33,873 nt of DNA from Clostridiales bacterium (GCA_022775385.1 JALFIV010000080.1:1-33873); one strand, 5' to 3'; numbered from the stretch's first letter, positions 1-7,595 are shown. The notes: generated by a model from the letters alone, not told the origin. A program made the numbers and translations.

Positions 1-63
1 CAAGCGGCGTGTGGTGGATTTGATGATCACCACCATAGCCGCCACAAGCGACAGCTTGAACAT
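1..63 (-). CDS. possible N-terminal fragment of an unidentified gene running off the left edge
   Basis: On the minus strand an ATG at 63 opens a frame that stays open to the window edge and reads MFKLSLVAAMVVIIKSTTRR and onward. It has a short hydrophobic stretch followed by basic residues, as at the start of a small membrane protein. It lies downstream of spoIVB on the same strand. No good ribosome site is at the right distance: a GGGAGGGG lies about 25 bases upstream, in the loop of a 7-bp inverted repeat (75-105). A plus-strand frame also stays open through the first 79 bases, so the coding strand is not certain. It does not look like the start of Spo0A, which commonly follows spoIVB. Confidence 0.2.
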   Translation of the reverse strand, partial: MFKLSLVAAMVVIIKSTTRRL

Positions 64-74
64 CACATGGAAAA

Positions 75-105
75 TCTGACTGGCGGCACCCCTCCCGTCA
101 GATAC
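75..105. repeat. 7-bp inverted repeat enclosing a purine-rich ribosome-site-like loop
   Basis: ATCTGAC at 75-81 and GTCAGAT at 97-103 can pair around a loop of about 15 bases. On the minus strand the loop reads GGGAGGGG and would be hidden or exposed by folding. It lies just upstream of the possible gene start at 63. Its function is unknown. Confidence 0.3.
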
Positions 106-262
106 CTACCCTGTGTAGTCCCTTGTAAACTGTACTTTGAATGTAGCAAAATATTTCACATTATTTCAAAATAAAAGCTTGTCCATTCTTCCGGTTGTTC
201 GATGGTTGATTCTTTCTCGTCCTCTCCTTCAAATCGACGCTCCTCCATTCTATTTGAAAACA

Positions 263-290
263 AAGAGCAGAGGCAAATGCCTCTGCTTTC
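263..290 (-). terminator. second intrinsic terminator behind spoIVB
   Basis: AGCAGAGGCA (266-275) and TGCCTCTGCT (278-287) form a perfect 10-bp stem. On the minus strand it is followed by CTTTGTTTT. It lies about 45 bases beyond the spoIVB stop, so it is a back-up to the hairpin at 298-330. Confidence 0.75.
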
Positions 291-297
291 TGTATAC

Positions 298-330
298 AAA
301 AAGACAGGGGCAAAGTCTGCCCCTGTCTCT
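298..330 (-). terminator. intrinsic terminator of spoIVB
   Basis: AGACAGGGGCA (302-312) and TGCCCCTGTCT (318-328) form an 11-bp stem. Five T residues follow on the minus strand. The stem begins four bases after the spoIVB stop codon. Confidence 0.9.
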
Positions 331-331
331 T

Positions 332-1327
332 TTACTCCGCCGCATCAAGCATATTCTCTATAAAAATCCCATATCCTCGCGTCGGGTCATTCACCAGTAC
401 ATGGGTCACCGCACCGACCAGCTTACCGTTTTGCAAAATCGGACTGCCGCTCATTCCCTGAACAATTCCACCCGTTTTGCTCAGCAGCTGTTCATCCGTC
501 ACGCGGATTGCCATGGATTTTCCGTCCTCGTCCCGTCCGACAATCCGTTCAATCCGGATGGTATACCGTTTGGGTTTGCTGCCGGAAACACAGGTCAGAA
601 TCTCCGCCTCTCCGATCTCGATTTCATCCCGTTCTGCGACCGGAATCGCCTGTCCCGCCACGGATTTGGTGCTCATTGTACCGAAAATACCGTATGCGGT
701 GTTTTTGGTGATGCGTCCCATGCTGACCTCCGGCTGAAACGAACCGAGCAGTTCGCCCGGCTCACCCCGCTGTCCTTTGTTCACGCTGACCACCGCCGCC
801 GGCATCAGACTGCCATCCTCGAGCGGAAGCTGTGTCCCGCTGTCGCACTCACACACCGCGTGTCCCAGTGCGCCGAATTCTCCGGTCTCCGGATCAAGAT
901 ACGTGATCGTGCCGATTCCCGCCATACTGTCGCGCACCAGCAGTCCGAGATGGTATTCCGAATCCGCCGTGCTCCTGACCGGCTGAACCCGCACCCGGAT
1001 GTCCACGCCGTCCCGCTCTCCCGATACGACAATTTCTTTTCCTCCGGTCTGCTGAACGATTTCCGCAAAGTCATCTCCCGAAGAAATCGCCGTACCGCTG
1101 ACCGTGCGCAGGATGTCACCGGTCCGCAGTCCCGCCTGCTCAGCCGGACACACCGCTCCCGCCGCGCTCTGCACCTCCGTCATGCCGCAGACCACCACGC
1201 CCTTTGCCGTCATGCGCACACCGGTCGGCATACCGGACGGAATCACCATCCGGACAGCCAGCGCAGGCGGCGACAGCATACAGATCATCAGCAGTCCGGT
1301 GCCCAATGCTCTTCGCGTCTTCTGCAT
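332..1327 (-). CDS. spoIVB: SpoIVB, sporulation serine protease (peptidase S55 with PDZ domain)
   Basis: SpoIVB is made in the forespore. It is known to cross the inner forespore membrane and start the signal that activates pro-sigma-K processing in the mother cell. The 331-residue protein has an N-terminal signal or anchor segment (about 8-25), a PDZ domain (about 42-115) and the S55 peptidase domain. That domain shows GALGHAV with the probable catalytic His156, and QGMSGSP near residue 290 with the catalytic serine. The ending AVTHVLVNDPTRGYGIFIEN is typical of the family. The protein is shorter than the B. subtilis one (about 425 residues), mainly at the N-terminal side. The start is supported by GGAGGGAG 6-8 bases upstream. 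It is transcribed alone and ends at a strong double terminator. A recognisable spo0A does not follow within the 331 bases seen. Confidence 0.95.
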   Translation of the reverse strand: MQKTRRALGTGLLMICMLSPPALAVRMVIPSGMPTGVRMTAKGVVVCGMTEVQSAAGAVCPAEQAGLRTGDILRTVSGTAISSGDDFAEIVQQTGGKEIVVSGERDGVDIRVRVQPVRSTADSEYHLGLLVRDSMAGIGTITYLDPETGEFGALGHAVCECDSGTQLPLEDGSLMPAAVVSVNKGQRGEPGELLGSFQPEVSMGRITKNTAYGIFGTMSTKSVAGQAIPVAERDEIEIGEAEILTCVSGSKPKRYTIRIERIVGRDEDGKSMAIRVTDEQLLSKTGGIVQGMSGSPILQNGKLVGAVTHVLVNDPTRGYGIFIENMLDAAE

Positions 1328-1348
1328 GTTCTCACTCCCTCCTGTTAT

Positions 1349-1378
1349 CAGGATGGCTGAATGAGAACCCCCTCATGC
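1349..1378 (-). promoter_or_regulatory. possible sigma-G/sigma-F type promoter of spoIVB
   Basis: On the minus strand GCATG (1374-1378) is followed after 18 bases by CATCCTG (1349-1355). This resembles the forespore sigma-G consensus (GHATR, 17-18 bases, CATNMTA) with one mismatch. spoIVB is forespore-expressed in B. subtilis. The predicted start would be only about 15 bases before the ATG, which is tight for the ribosome site, so this is tentative. Confidence 0.3.
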
Positions 1379-1462
1379 TATCAAATCCATGGCGCCGTTC
1401 GCATCTCCTGCCGAATCAGGAAATCGGTCTGACGGAGTGGCAAAAATTTTTTGACGCCGCAC

Positions 1463-1491
1463 TTGCGCCCGCATTCCCTCCCTGATATAGT
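1463..1491 (+). promoter_or_regulatory. sigma-A promoter of the SLOG gene
   Basis: TTGCGC (1463-1468), a 17-base spacer and TATAGT (1486-1491) with an extended -10 TG at 1483-1484. The predicted start is about 15 bases before the ribosome site. Confidence 0.6.
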
Positions 1492-1511
1492 GGAAGCAGG
1501 AGGTGGGAAAT

Positions 1512-1895
1512 ATGCGTGTGGCAATTATTGGTTCCCGTTCTGTCCAACTAGAGGAGGAGCAGGATGTTCTGCCGTATCTGCCTGAAAACACCACCGGTAT
1601 TGTCTCCGGCGGCGCGGAGGGCGCCGATCAAATTGCGGAACACATCGCGGAATTTCTCCACGTTCCGCTCACCGTTTTCCGTCCGGATTACGCCCGCTTT
1701 CAGCGGCGCGCGCCGCTGGAGCGCAACCGCGATATCGTTCAGCACGCCGATTATGTCATCGCGCTGTGGGACGGAAGCTCCCGCGGCACTGCGCATGCGA
1801 TTGAGCAGTGTATTAAGGAATACAAGCCGGTCCGCGTTCTGATCTGCCGCAGCGGAAAGCTGATCGAATCCGTATTCGATCAATCCGAATCGTAA
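1512..1895 (+). CDS. small SLOG-superfamily (DprA/YpsA/DUF2493-like) protein
   Basis: This 127-residue, single-domain protein has a Rossmann-like SLOG fold signature. MRVAIIGSRS at the N-terminus and SGGAEGAD near residue 35 form the two glycine-rich nucleotide-binding loops. ERNRDIVQHADYVIALWDG near residue 75 and SRGTAHAI complete the pattern of DUF2493 and lysine-decarboxylase-like SLOG proteins. The fold binds nucleotides, nucleotide sugars or DNA, but this family member has no known reaction. I choose ATG 1512 over the in-frame GTG at 1503 because the GTG lies inside the AGGAGG ribosome site (1498-1503). The gene is monocistronic between its own promoter and the terminator at 1952-1984. 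The wider SLOG superfamily includes effectors of anti-phage systems, but nothing around this gene suggests defence. Confidence 0.85.
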   Translation: MRVAIIGSRSVQLEEEQDVLPYLPENTTGIVSGGAEGADQIAEHIAEFLHVPLTVFRPDYARFQRRAPLERNRDIVQHADYVIALWDGSSRGTAHAIEQCIKEYKPVRVLICRSGKLIESVFDQSES

Positions 1896-1951
1896 AAATT
1901 ATTGTTAGTATTTCGCGTTTTTTCGATTTGATTCAAAATTTTTTTGATGGC

Positions 1952-1984
1952 AAAACAAGGATGGCAAATGCCATCCTTGTTTTT
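1952..1984. terminator. bidirectional intrinsic terminator between the SLOG and amidase genes
   Basis: AAAACAAGGATGGCA (1952-1966) and TGCCATCCTTGTTTT (1969-1983) form a near-perfect stem flanked by A and T runs. It can stop both converging transcripts, the SLOG gene (+) and the amidase (-). Confidence 0.9.
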
Positions 1985-2041
1985 ATCTTCCATTTTTCGA
2001 TCCTTTTTATCCATTGTTCACTTTTCTATGCAATGGAGAAC

Positions 2042-3280
2042 TTACTTGTTTGTGAAACTGTCAACCATATCAGCCGCGAAATCGACCAAGCCAAGGTCCG
2101 TGTCGCGGGCACCGATCAGCGTCAGACCCAGCGGAACATCATACTGCTTGACCATCGGCAGATTGATCTGCGGTGTTCCGGAAAGCGGAGAAATACACAG
2201 CATTTTTGTGGACTGCAGACGGGTTGCGCTGATCTCCTCCAGAGAAGCCGTTCGGAGCGGGGCGACCGATGCCGCAGTCGGCAGGCAGAGAATACCTCCG
2301 TCTGCAACCAGCTCATCGACTCGCGCTACAATATCGGCACGCTGCGCATAAGCCTCTCTGTACTGCTGCAGAGTAATGGTAGATGCCCATTCCAGACGCT
2401 CCTTGGGTCCGCGGTTCAGATGCGGTCGGTACTTGCGATACCAGCCGCCATAGCTCTCCCAAACTTCATATCCCTGAATCATGCGGAAGATTTCAACCCA
2501 CTTATCCAGACCCTCTTCGGCGACCGTAATTTCGCGGACATCCCCTACTGCTGCGCCGATATGGTCAATCGCAGGCTGCAGCGCTGCCGCGACATCCTTG
2601 TCGACAGCATCCATACAGTCCTTTGCAATCAGCAGACGTTTGATCTTGGTGGGATTCTTGTCCTCGCCCAGCATGACACGGCCGACCTTTTTGAAAACAT
2701 CCGGACTGTTTGCGAGGAAGCCCAATACATCCATGCTCGCGCAATACGGTGCCTCACCGTCAGACGGAACGCGGCGATAGGTCGGACGGATGCAGAGAAC
2801 GCCGTTATACGCACCGGGAACACGAACCGAACCCAGACAGTCGCTGCCCAGTGCAAAGTCTACCAAACCGCCTGCCGTTGCTGCACCGGAGCCGGCAGAC
2901 GATCCGCCCGTGAAACGGCGGAGGTCGTGCGGGTTAAGCGGAGAACCGTAGTGCCAATTCTCGCCGCTGATGCTGAAGCACAGCTCGTCGCAAATCGTCT
3001 TGCCCACCAGATCCGCGCCGGCATCCAGAAGACGGAGAATGATGCTGGATGTAAACTCATCCGGCCCGTGCGCTTCCAGCCACATCGGATGGCCGTTTCC
3101 CACGGTGCTTCCCAGAATCTTAAATACGTCTTTGGCCGCAAAAACGAGCCCCTTCAGCGGACCCTCTCCGGAGCCCTGCATGGCAATATGGTTTTCGCGT
3201 ACAAATGCCTGCAGCGGGTCATACGGCGGCGTACCCGACACGGTGAGACGGGGATTGTTCAACAGTTTGTTCGGCATCAT
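2042..3280 (-). CDS. amidase signature family hydrolase, short AMI1-like type
   Basis: Amidase-signature enzymes hydrolyse a carboxamide to the acid and ammonia with a Ser-cisSer-Lys triad. The 412-residue protein has the lysine in VFAAKDVF (about residue 50). RFTGGSSAGSGAATAGG (about 128-144) supplies the cis-serine, and LGSDCLGSVRVPGAYNG (about 149-165) the nucleophile serine. In the last motif the usual DTGGS is DCLGS, so the backbone before the nucleophile differs from textbook amidases; the short length and the RPTYRRVPSDG segment recall AMI1-type enzymes. The substrate cannot be told. Two ATGs (3280, 3277) fit the AGAGG ribosome site; the second is better spaced. The next gene upstream on the same strand is a PucR-type regulator, which suggests induction by a purine- or amide-related nitrogen source. 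Confidence 0.9.
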   Translation of the reverse strand: MMPNKLLNNPRLTVSGTPPYDPLQAFVRENHIAMQGSGEGPLKGLVFAAKDVFKILGSTVGNGHPMWLEAHGPDEFTSSIILRLLDAGADLVGKTICDELCFSISGENWHYGSPLNPHDLRRFTGGSSAGSGAATAGGLVDFALGSDCLGSVRVPGAYNGVLCIRPTYRRVPSDGEAPYCASMDVLGFLANSPDVFKKVGRVMLGEDKNPTKIKRLLIAKDCMDAVDKDVAAALQPAIDHIGAAVGDVREITVAEEGLDKWVEIFRMIQGYEVWESYGGWYRKYRPHLNRGPKERLEWASTITLQQYREAYAQRADIVARVDELVADGGILCLPTAASVAPLRTASLEEISATRLQSTKMLCISPLSGTPQINLPMVKQYDVPLGLTLIGARDTDLGLVDFAADMVDSFTNK

Positions 3281-3295
3281 AAAAACCTCTTTTCC

Positions 3296-3457
3296 TCATC
3301 TTATCCCTAAATACTTTTGAGCGGAATGCCCAAAAGAATGCAACAAAAGTAGATGAAACGAACCAAGGAGTAAGCAGTCCGCAAACCGCAGCATTGATTT
3401 CACAGTACGCTGGGGGAAATATCGGTCTCGGTAGTCTGCCATTGTTGTTTTGATCAT
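3296..3457 (-). CDS. doubtful 53-codon ORF in the amidase leader
   Basis: An ATG at 3457 opens a 53-residue frame that stops at 3296, 15 bases before the first amidase ATG. The product would be basic at the N-terminus, with a hydrophobic centre (CLLLGSFHLLLLHSFG). Only a weak GTGGA lies upstream of the start. It could be a leader peptide coupled to amidase translation, or chance. I recognise no homologue. Confidence 0.15.
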   Translation of the reverse strand: MIKTTMADYRDRYFPQRTVKSMLRFADCLLLGSFHLLLLHSFGHSAQKYLGIR

Positions 3458-3562
3458 TTTTTCCACTGCATCCGGCTATTCCATGTCGTATTTATCAAAT
3501 CTGCAAGAGCGATTGCACACACAATTCAAAAATGCAGCGGATCCACCTTTGCTGATATGTTC

Positions 3563-3630
3563 ATTATAGATGGTTAAGAGTCTGTGCACATCAAAGGAAA
3601 CTACAAAAAACCAAGTCTTTCATTGTGCAC
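3563..3630 (-). promoter_or_regulatory. possible activator-dependent promoter of the amidase with TGTGCAC repeats
   Basis: On the minus strand a perfect TATAAT (3563-3568) has no good -35 box. In its place is the palindrome TGTGCACA (3583-3590). A second TGTGCAC lies at 3624-3630, 41 bp away (about four helical turns), inside TTGTGCACGACGCACAA (3623-3639), which is itself an inverted repeat. This fits a promoter driven by an activator, most likely the PucR-type protein encoded just upstream. The leader would be about 275 bases long. Confidence 0.4.
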
Positions 3631-3642
3631 GACGCACAAAAA

Positions 3643-5322
3643 TCACAAATTCAAAAATTTCATTACCCAAAGCGCAGCCTGATAATTGAGCAGCTTCATG
3701 GGGTTGGAAAAATCGTCTTGTAAAATTGATTTGATCTTCTCCATTCGATAAATACATGTGTTCCGGTGGATATAGATCTGTTTGGCAACCTCGGTAATAT
3801 TGCCGGATTTGGAGAAATAAACATCCAGCGTCATCAGCAAGCGGGAATGATTCTCCCTGTCATAGTCCTCCAGTGCCCCCAATGTCTTTCTCACAAACTC
3901 TGCAAGGCTCTTCCGGTCAACATATTTCTCGAGCAGCATAACTACAGTATAATCCTCCGCGAAAATGATTGGAGGATACGTCGTACTGCCGCGGAGTATT
4001 TTTGCGATGCTGTGCAGATCGCGGTACGTCTCCGGAATCCGCGTAATGTCATCGGCAGGCACGCCGACGATGATAAAGCTTTTCGGCGAGAACTGCGCCG
4101 CAAGCGCATCATACAGTGCCTCCGCATACCTGCGAGCCTGCGTCTCACTCTCCCGTTCTCCGGCCGGAGAGGCCAGCAGCAAAACCGCATAGGCACTGTA
4201 CGGCACTCCCATCACGGAAAGACACAGTTCTTTTGCCGTATGCAGACAGATTTCCATACAGCGGTCCCCTTCCTGACCGAGCTTCTGCTGTGTAATCCGT
4301 TCCTCCGCGCTATCCCTGGCATAACGCACCAGCAGACAGCGGTATGGCGTGTCAGACCGCAATCCATGCAGTTCTGCCATTGCACGCGCCGCAGATAATG
4401 ACTCAAAGTTTCCGGAAAGCAGGTCATCAAAAAACTCCCTTCTGCTTCGAACCTTTGCCTCTTCATTTTCACGCGCTCTGATCCGCTCAATTGCCACACT
4501 GACGGCAACCTGCTCGAGCGCGATATAATCCGCCGCATCCAGCGTCCGCACCGTCTCCCATACCACGATGTAACCATAGGTACTGCTGTCATAGACCGAA
4601 ACCGGAACAACACGGCAGATGATTTGATTGTTATTTTCCAATGAATACCGGCGTGTAATCGGCTTGCGGAACCGATCCAGCGTATCCGGAATGCTTTCAA
4701 TAAATTCCTGCGGCAGAACCGCCGCTTTCCGTTTGAGCGTCAGCGATTCCCGGAGCGGATAGGGGTTCTGCGGACAATCCTCCCATGCCAGCAGCCGCCA
4801 GCTGCTGTCCAGAATCAAAACAGGATTCCCCATATAAGCCACGGATACTCTGGCGATTTCATGCAGGCTGTCCGGCCGGATACTGGCGATATTCAGCTGA
4901 CGCTGAATCGCCATGGGGCGCGCCATTTTTTCATCATAAATCTGATACAGATGTCGATTCGTGATGTCAGCCACAGAGGCCAGCGAATGACCATACGGAA
5001 GCTCCAAAAGCGGAAAGTCAAGTGCATCCGCTTCCTCTATCATGCAGAGGGGAATCTCTCTCAGGTAGCGATTGGTCTTGACGGCTAATCCGGAGCATCC
5101 AATCTCCACCATCTGCTGAAGAATTCTCCGCTGCTGATCCTCGCCTTCCGGGAAGAGATAGCCTGTGGACAAAACAAATTCTCCCGGAGTCATCCAATCA
5201 AACGTATCCGGATTATCGATGAAACTGGTGCGTGAAATAATCCGCCCCACGCCGCCGGCACCGGCCAGCAAACGAATGTCTTGTATCTCTGAAAGCTTCA
5301 GAAAATCGGCCACTGTAAACAT
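3643..5322 (-). CDS. PucR-family transcriptional regulator
   Basis: PucR-type proteins sense a metabolite and regulate purine or amino-compound catabolism. The 559-residue protein begins MFTVADFLKL and carries the PucR N-terminal domain (about 1-125), with the typical DWMTPGEFVLSTGY. A middle CdaR GGDEF-like region follows (about 290-420). The C-terminal PucR-type helix-turn-helix (about 495-555) contains FSKSGNITEVAKQIYIHRNT. The start follows GGAGGAAGAGG at a normal distance. The stop lies 363 bases upstream of the amidase, in the same direction; that gap holds the palindromes described above. Control of the amidase is inferred from this arrangement. The ligand cannot be predicted. Confidence 0.93.
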   Translation of the reverse strand: MFTVADFLKLSEIQDIRLLAGAGGVGRIISRTSFIDNPDTFDWMTPGEFVLSTGYLFPEGEDQQRRILQQMVEIGCSGLAVKTNRYLREIPLCMIEEADALDFPLLELPYGHSLASVADITNRHLYQIYDEKMARPMAIQRQLNIASIRPDSLHEIARVSVAYMGNPVLILDSSWRLLAWEDCPQNPYPLRESLTLKRKAAVLPQEFIESIPDTLDRFRKPITRRYSLENNNQIICRVVPVSVYDSSTYGYIVVWETVRTLDAADYIALEQVAVSVAIERIRARENEEAKVRSRREFFDDLLSGNFESLSAARAMAELHGLRSDTPYRCLLVRYARDSAEERITQQKLGQEGDRCMEICLHTAKELCLSVMGVPYSAYAVLLLASPAGERESETQARRYAEALYDALAAQFSPKSFIIVGVPADDITRIPETYRDLHSIAKILRGSTTYPPIIFAEDYTVVMLLEKYVDRKSLAEFVRKTLGALEDYDRENHSRLLMTLDVYFSKSGNITEVAKQIYIHRNTCIYRMEKIKSILQDDFSNPMKLLNYQAALWVMKFLNL

Positions 5323-5386
5323 TCCGCCTCTTCCTCCCGATCTTTACAAAATCCAAACCGCTGAGACCCCTATCACTCTGTCTTAA

Positions 5387-5415
5387 ATCATACGAAACTT
5401 TTCGCTGTAAATCAA
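5387..5415 (-). promoter_or_regulatory. sigma-A promoter of the pucR-type gene
   Basis: On the minus strand TTGATT (5410-5415), a 17-base spacer and TATGAT (5387-5392). Confidence 0.65.
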
Positions 5416-5476
5416 CGATTTCATCCCAAAAAATCACTATCTTCCCGGATAACGCCAATCAGCAGCAGGCAATAGG

Positions 5477-5508
5477 AACAGCCTGTGGTTTTCCACAGGC
5501 TGTTTGTT
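5477..5508. terminator. intrinsic terminator behind the zinc-ribbon gene
   Basis: AACAGCCTGTGG (5477-5488), loop TTTT, and CCACAGGCTGTT (5493-5504) form a perfect 12-bp stem starting 9 bases beyond the stop at 5513. The T tract is weak on the minus strand and better on the plus strand. Confidence 0.75.
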
Positions 5509-5512
5509 GTCA

Positions 5513-6244
5513 CTATGATTCTTTAATTTTAATTACAAGTGCATTCTGCTCGGAATCATACCGAAGCGTAACCTCTGTTTTTTCACCAGCATATTTCACT
5601 TGCCCATCGTTCTCTTCTCCGACGAGTACATATCCTTCTTTTTTCAGCGTTTTCTTCAATGCTTTATAATTCTCGGAAGCACTGTCGTTCTTCTGGTAAA
5701 TTCCCCATTCATTTAACCAATAACTATACTTGGCGTTCCAATCTCCAAAATCTGCAGTATATCCCCCTGTTCCGCTTGTATAAGGAATACTGTTTTCATC
5801 CAGCCACTCAAGAGTTGCAGTGGTAAGTTTTGGATCCGGCATTCCTGCAATCACCGCTATCATCGGATCTTTTTCTGCGTCCGCATTCCCAATACCTGTG
5901 GAAACACCGACGCCCACGCCGATGCCTGCCGCAAAAATGACCACCGCTACAATCGCCGCCATCAATCCCCGCAGTTTTTTCTTCGGTTTGGAGACCGCCG
6001 CCGGAATCTCCGCGGTTTTCTCCGCAGTCTGTTCGTTCTCTGTCTCAGCCGGTTGGATTTCTTCCTTCCGCTGTTTTTCTTCTTCGCGCGTTTCCCACTG
6101 TTTCCGATACGGAATCACGGTCTGTTCCATCCATGACGCATAGTGATGCTTGGACAAAAACCACCGCCGCGCCGGAAATCCGCAGGTTTCGCAGCGCTTC
6201 GCGTCATCCGGTATCCAGTTTTGACAAATGATGCATTTTTTCAT
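5513..6244 (-). CDS. zinc-ribbon, single-pass membrane protein of unknown function
   Basis: The 243-residue protein starts MKKCIICQNWIPDDAKRCET. The pairs C4/C7 and C18/C21 form a zinc ribbon that would face the cytoplasm. A charged linker (about 50-90) rich in Glu and Lys follows. One membrane helix (about 93-115) precedes a soluble domain of about 125 residues outside. That layout resembles DUF-type zinc-ribbon membrane proteins of Firmicutes, but I recognise no named family. An upstream in-frame ATG would add 22 residues; I choose the ATG at 6244 because AAGGAGA lies at the right distance and the promoter starts transcription just above it. It is monocistronic. Confidence 0.8.
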   Translation of the reverse strand: MKKCIICQNWIPDDAKRCETCGFPARRWFLSKHHYASWMEQTVIPYRKQWETREEEKQRKEEIQPAETENEQTAEKTAEIPAAVSKPKKKLRGLMAAIVAVVIFAAGIGVGVGVSTGIGNADAEKDPMIAVIAGMPDPKLTTATLEWLDENSIPYTSGTGGYTADFGDWNAKYSYWLNEWGIYQKNDSASENYKALKKTLKKEGYVLVGEENDGQVKYAGEKTEVTLRYDSEQNALVIKIKES

Positions 6245-6277
6245 AGAAAATCTCCTTCGTCTGTCCATGCTGGTTTT

Positions 6278-6306
6278 ATTATACCAATGTGAAATTCCAT
6301 TTGCAA
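6278..6306 (-). promoter_or_regulatory. sigma-A promoter of the zinc-ribbon gene
   Basis: On the minus strand TTGCAA (6301-6306), a 17-base spacer and a perfect TATAAT (6278-6283). Confidence 0.8.
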
Positions 6307-6333
6307 CCAAACTGTACCAAAACCCGAACAGGC

Positions 6334-6368
6334 AAAAAACCGCACCCCTAACGGAGTGCGGTTTCGTT
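6334..6368 (-). terminator. intrinsic terminator of fba
   Basis: AAACCGCAC and GTGCGGTTT pair around CTCCGTTAGGG, and TTTTTT follows on the minus strand. It lies about 30 bases beyond the fba stop. Confidence 0.85.
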
Positions 6369-6397
6369 TTGACAAATTGTCGATGGTTCGGCAGAAC

Positions 6398-7366
6398 TTA
6401 AGCCTTGCCGTCGGAGCCCAGAACGTTAACGATCTTATGAGCAACCATGTCCTTAACAGCCTGACGAGCCGGCTTCAGGTACTGACGCGGGTCGAAGTGA
6501 TCCGGATGCTCAGCCATATGCTGACGGATGGACGCGGTCATAGCCAGACGAATGTCAGAGTCGATGTTGATCTTGCAGACAGCCAGCTTTGCAGCCTTGC
6601 GCAGCTGCTCCTCCGGGATGCCGATTGCATCCGGCATGTTGCCGCCGTACTGATTTACGATCTTAACGAACTCCTGCGGAACAGAGGAAGAACCGTGCAG
6701 TACGATCGGGAAGCCCGGCAGACGCTTGATGCACTCCTCGAGCACGTCGAAACGGAGCGGGGGCGGAACGAGGATGCCCTCTTCGTTGCGGGTGCACTGT
6801 GCCGGGGTGAACTTGTAAGCGCCATGGGAGGTGCCGATAGCGATTGCCAGGGAGTCACATCCGGTGCGGGAAACGAATTCCTCAACCTCTTCCGGACGGG
6901 TGTAGCTTTCCTTACCAGCCTCAACGACAACTTCGTCCTCAACGCCGGCCAGGGTGCCCAGCTCAGCCTCGACAACAACGCCGTGGTCATGTGCGTACTC
7001 AACAACCTGCTTGGTCAGCGCGATGTTATCCTCAAAGGACTTGGAGGATGCGTCGATCATAACGGAGGTAAAGCCGCCGTCGATGCAGGACTTGCAGAGC
7101 TCGAAGGAATCGCCGTGGTCCAGATGCAGAGCGATCGGGATGTCCGGGTAGTTAATGGTAGCAGCCTCAACCATCTTTACCAGATAGGTGTGGTTTGCAT
7201 ATGCACGAGCGCCCTTGGAAACCTGAAGAACGACCGGGGAATTCAGCTCACCGCAAGCTTCGGTGATACCCTGAACGATCTCCATGTTGTTTACGTTGAA
7301 CGCGCCGACAGCGTAACCGCCGTCGTATGCCTTCTTAAACATTTCGGTAGTAGTAACGAGTGGCAT
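6398..7366 (-). CDS. fba: class II fructose-1,6-bisphosphate aldolase
   Basis: This is the glycolytic, zinc-dependent cleavage of fructose 1,6-bisphosphate to glyceraldehyde 3-phosphate and dihydroxyacetone phosphate. The 322-residue protein shows both class II signatures: IALHLDHGDSFELCKSCIDG (about 78-97, catalytic Asp83 and zinc His84) and VEAELGTLAGVEDEV (about 132-146). Further zinc and substrate residues are in GTSHGAYKF (His181), LHGSSS (His224) and NIDSDIR. I choose ATG 7366 (MPLVTT), which lies 8 bases from AGGA; the ATG six bases earlier overlaps the ribosome site too closely. The gene is divergent from the phosphofructokinase gene and has its own promoter and terminator. The two enzymes catalyse consecutive steps. 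Confidence 0.97.
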   Translation of the reverse strand: MPLVTTTEMFKKAYDGGYAVGAFNVNNMEIVQGITEACGELNSPVVLQVSKGARAYANHTYLVKMVEAATINYPDIPIALHLDHGDSFELCKSCIDGGFTSVMIDASSKSFEDNIALTKQVVEYAHDHGVVVEAELGTLAGVEDEVVVEAGKESYTRPEEVEEFVSRTGCDSLAIAIGTSHGAYKFTPAQCTRNEEGILVPPPLRFDVLEECIKRLPGFPIVLHGSSSVPQEFVKIVNQYGGNMPDAIGIPEEQLRKAAKLAVCKINIDSDIRLAMTASIRQHMAEHPDHFDPRQYLKPARQAVKDMVAHKIVNVLGSDGKA

Positions 7367-7427
7367 ATTCATCTTCCTTTCAGAATTTTTCCGTATGCAG
7401 AAGTACACACGGTATCCATATGATGTT

Positions 7428-7456
7428 ATTTTACCAGTTCCTCCGGTTAAAATCAA
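7428..7456 (-). promoter_or_regulatory. sigma-A promoter of fba
   Basis: On the minus strand TTGATT (7451-7456), a 17-base spacer and TAAAAT (7428-7433). The leader is about 55 bases. Confidence 0.75.
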
Positions 7457-7566
7457 GACATTTGCGTAATTTCAACCGCAGCAAGCAAATTTTTCTGTTT
7501 TTCCCTTTGCTTCAAGGTTATTTCCGGACACACTTTATATTTTATTGTCCGACTGTGGGAAAGGAT

Positions 7567-7595
7567 TTGATTTCTCCCGTGAAGTATGGTATATT
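7567..7595 (+). promoter_or_regulatory. sigma-A promoter of the phosphofructokinase gene
   Basis: TTGATT (7567-7572), a 17-base spacer and TATATT (7590-7595). It has the same -35 box and spacing as the divergent fba promoter 110 bp away. The leader is about 100 bases. Beyond the two promoters I see no other feature in this 333-base gap. Confidence 0.75.

Noticed and set aside
137-1360. Plus-strand frame of 407 codons over spoIVB
   Set aside because: It is a shadow of spoIVB: no ribosome site, no recognisable domain, and the minus-strand frame has clear SpoIVB motifs and terminators.
1512-1895. Anti-phage defence locus around the SLOG gene
   Set aside because: No nuclease, cyclase, TIR, transmembrane effector or other defence partner lies nearby; the neighbours are spoIVB and an amidase.
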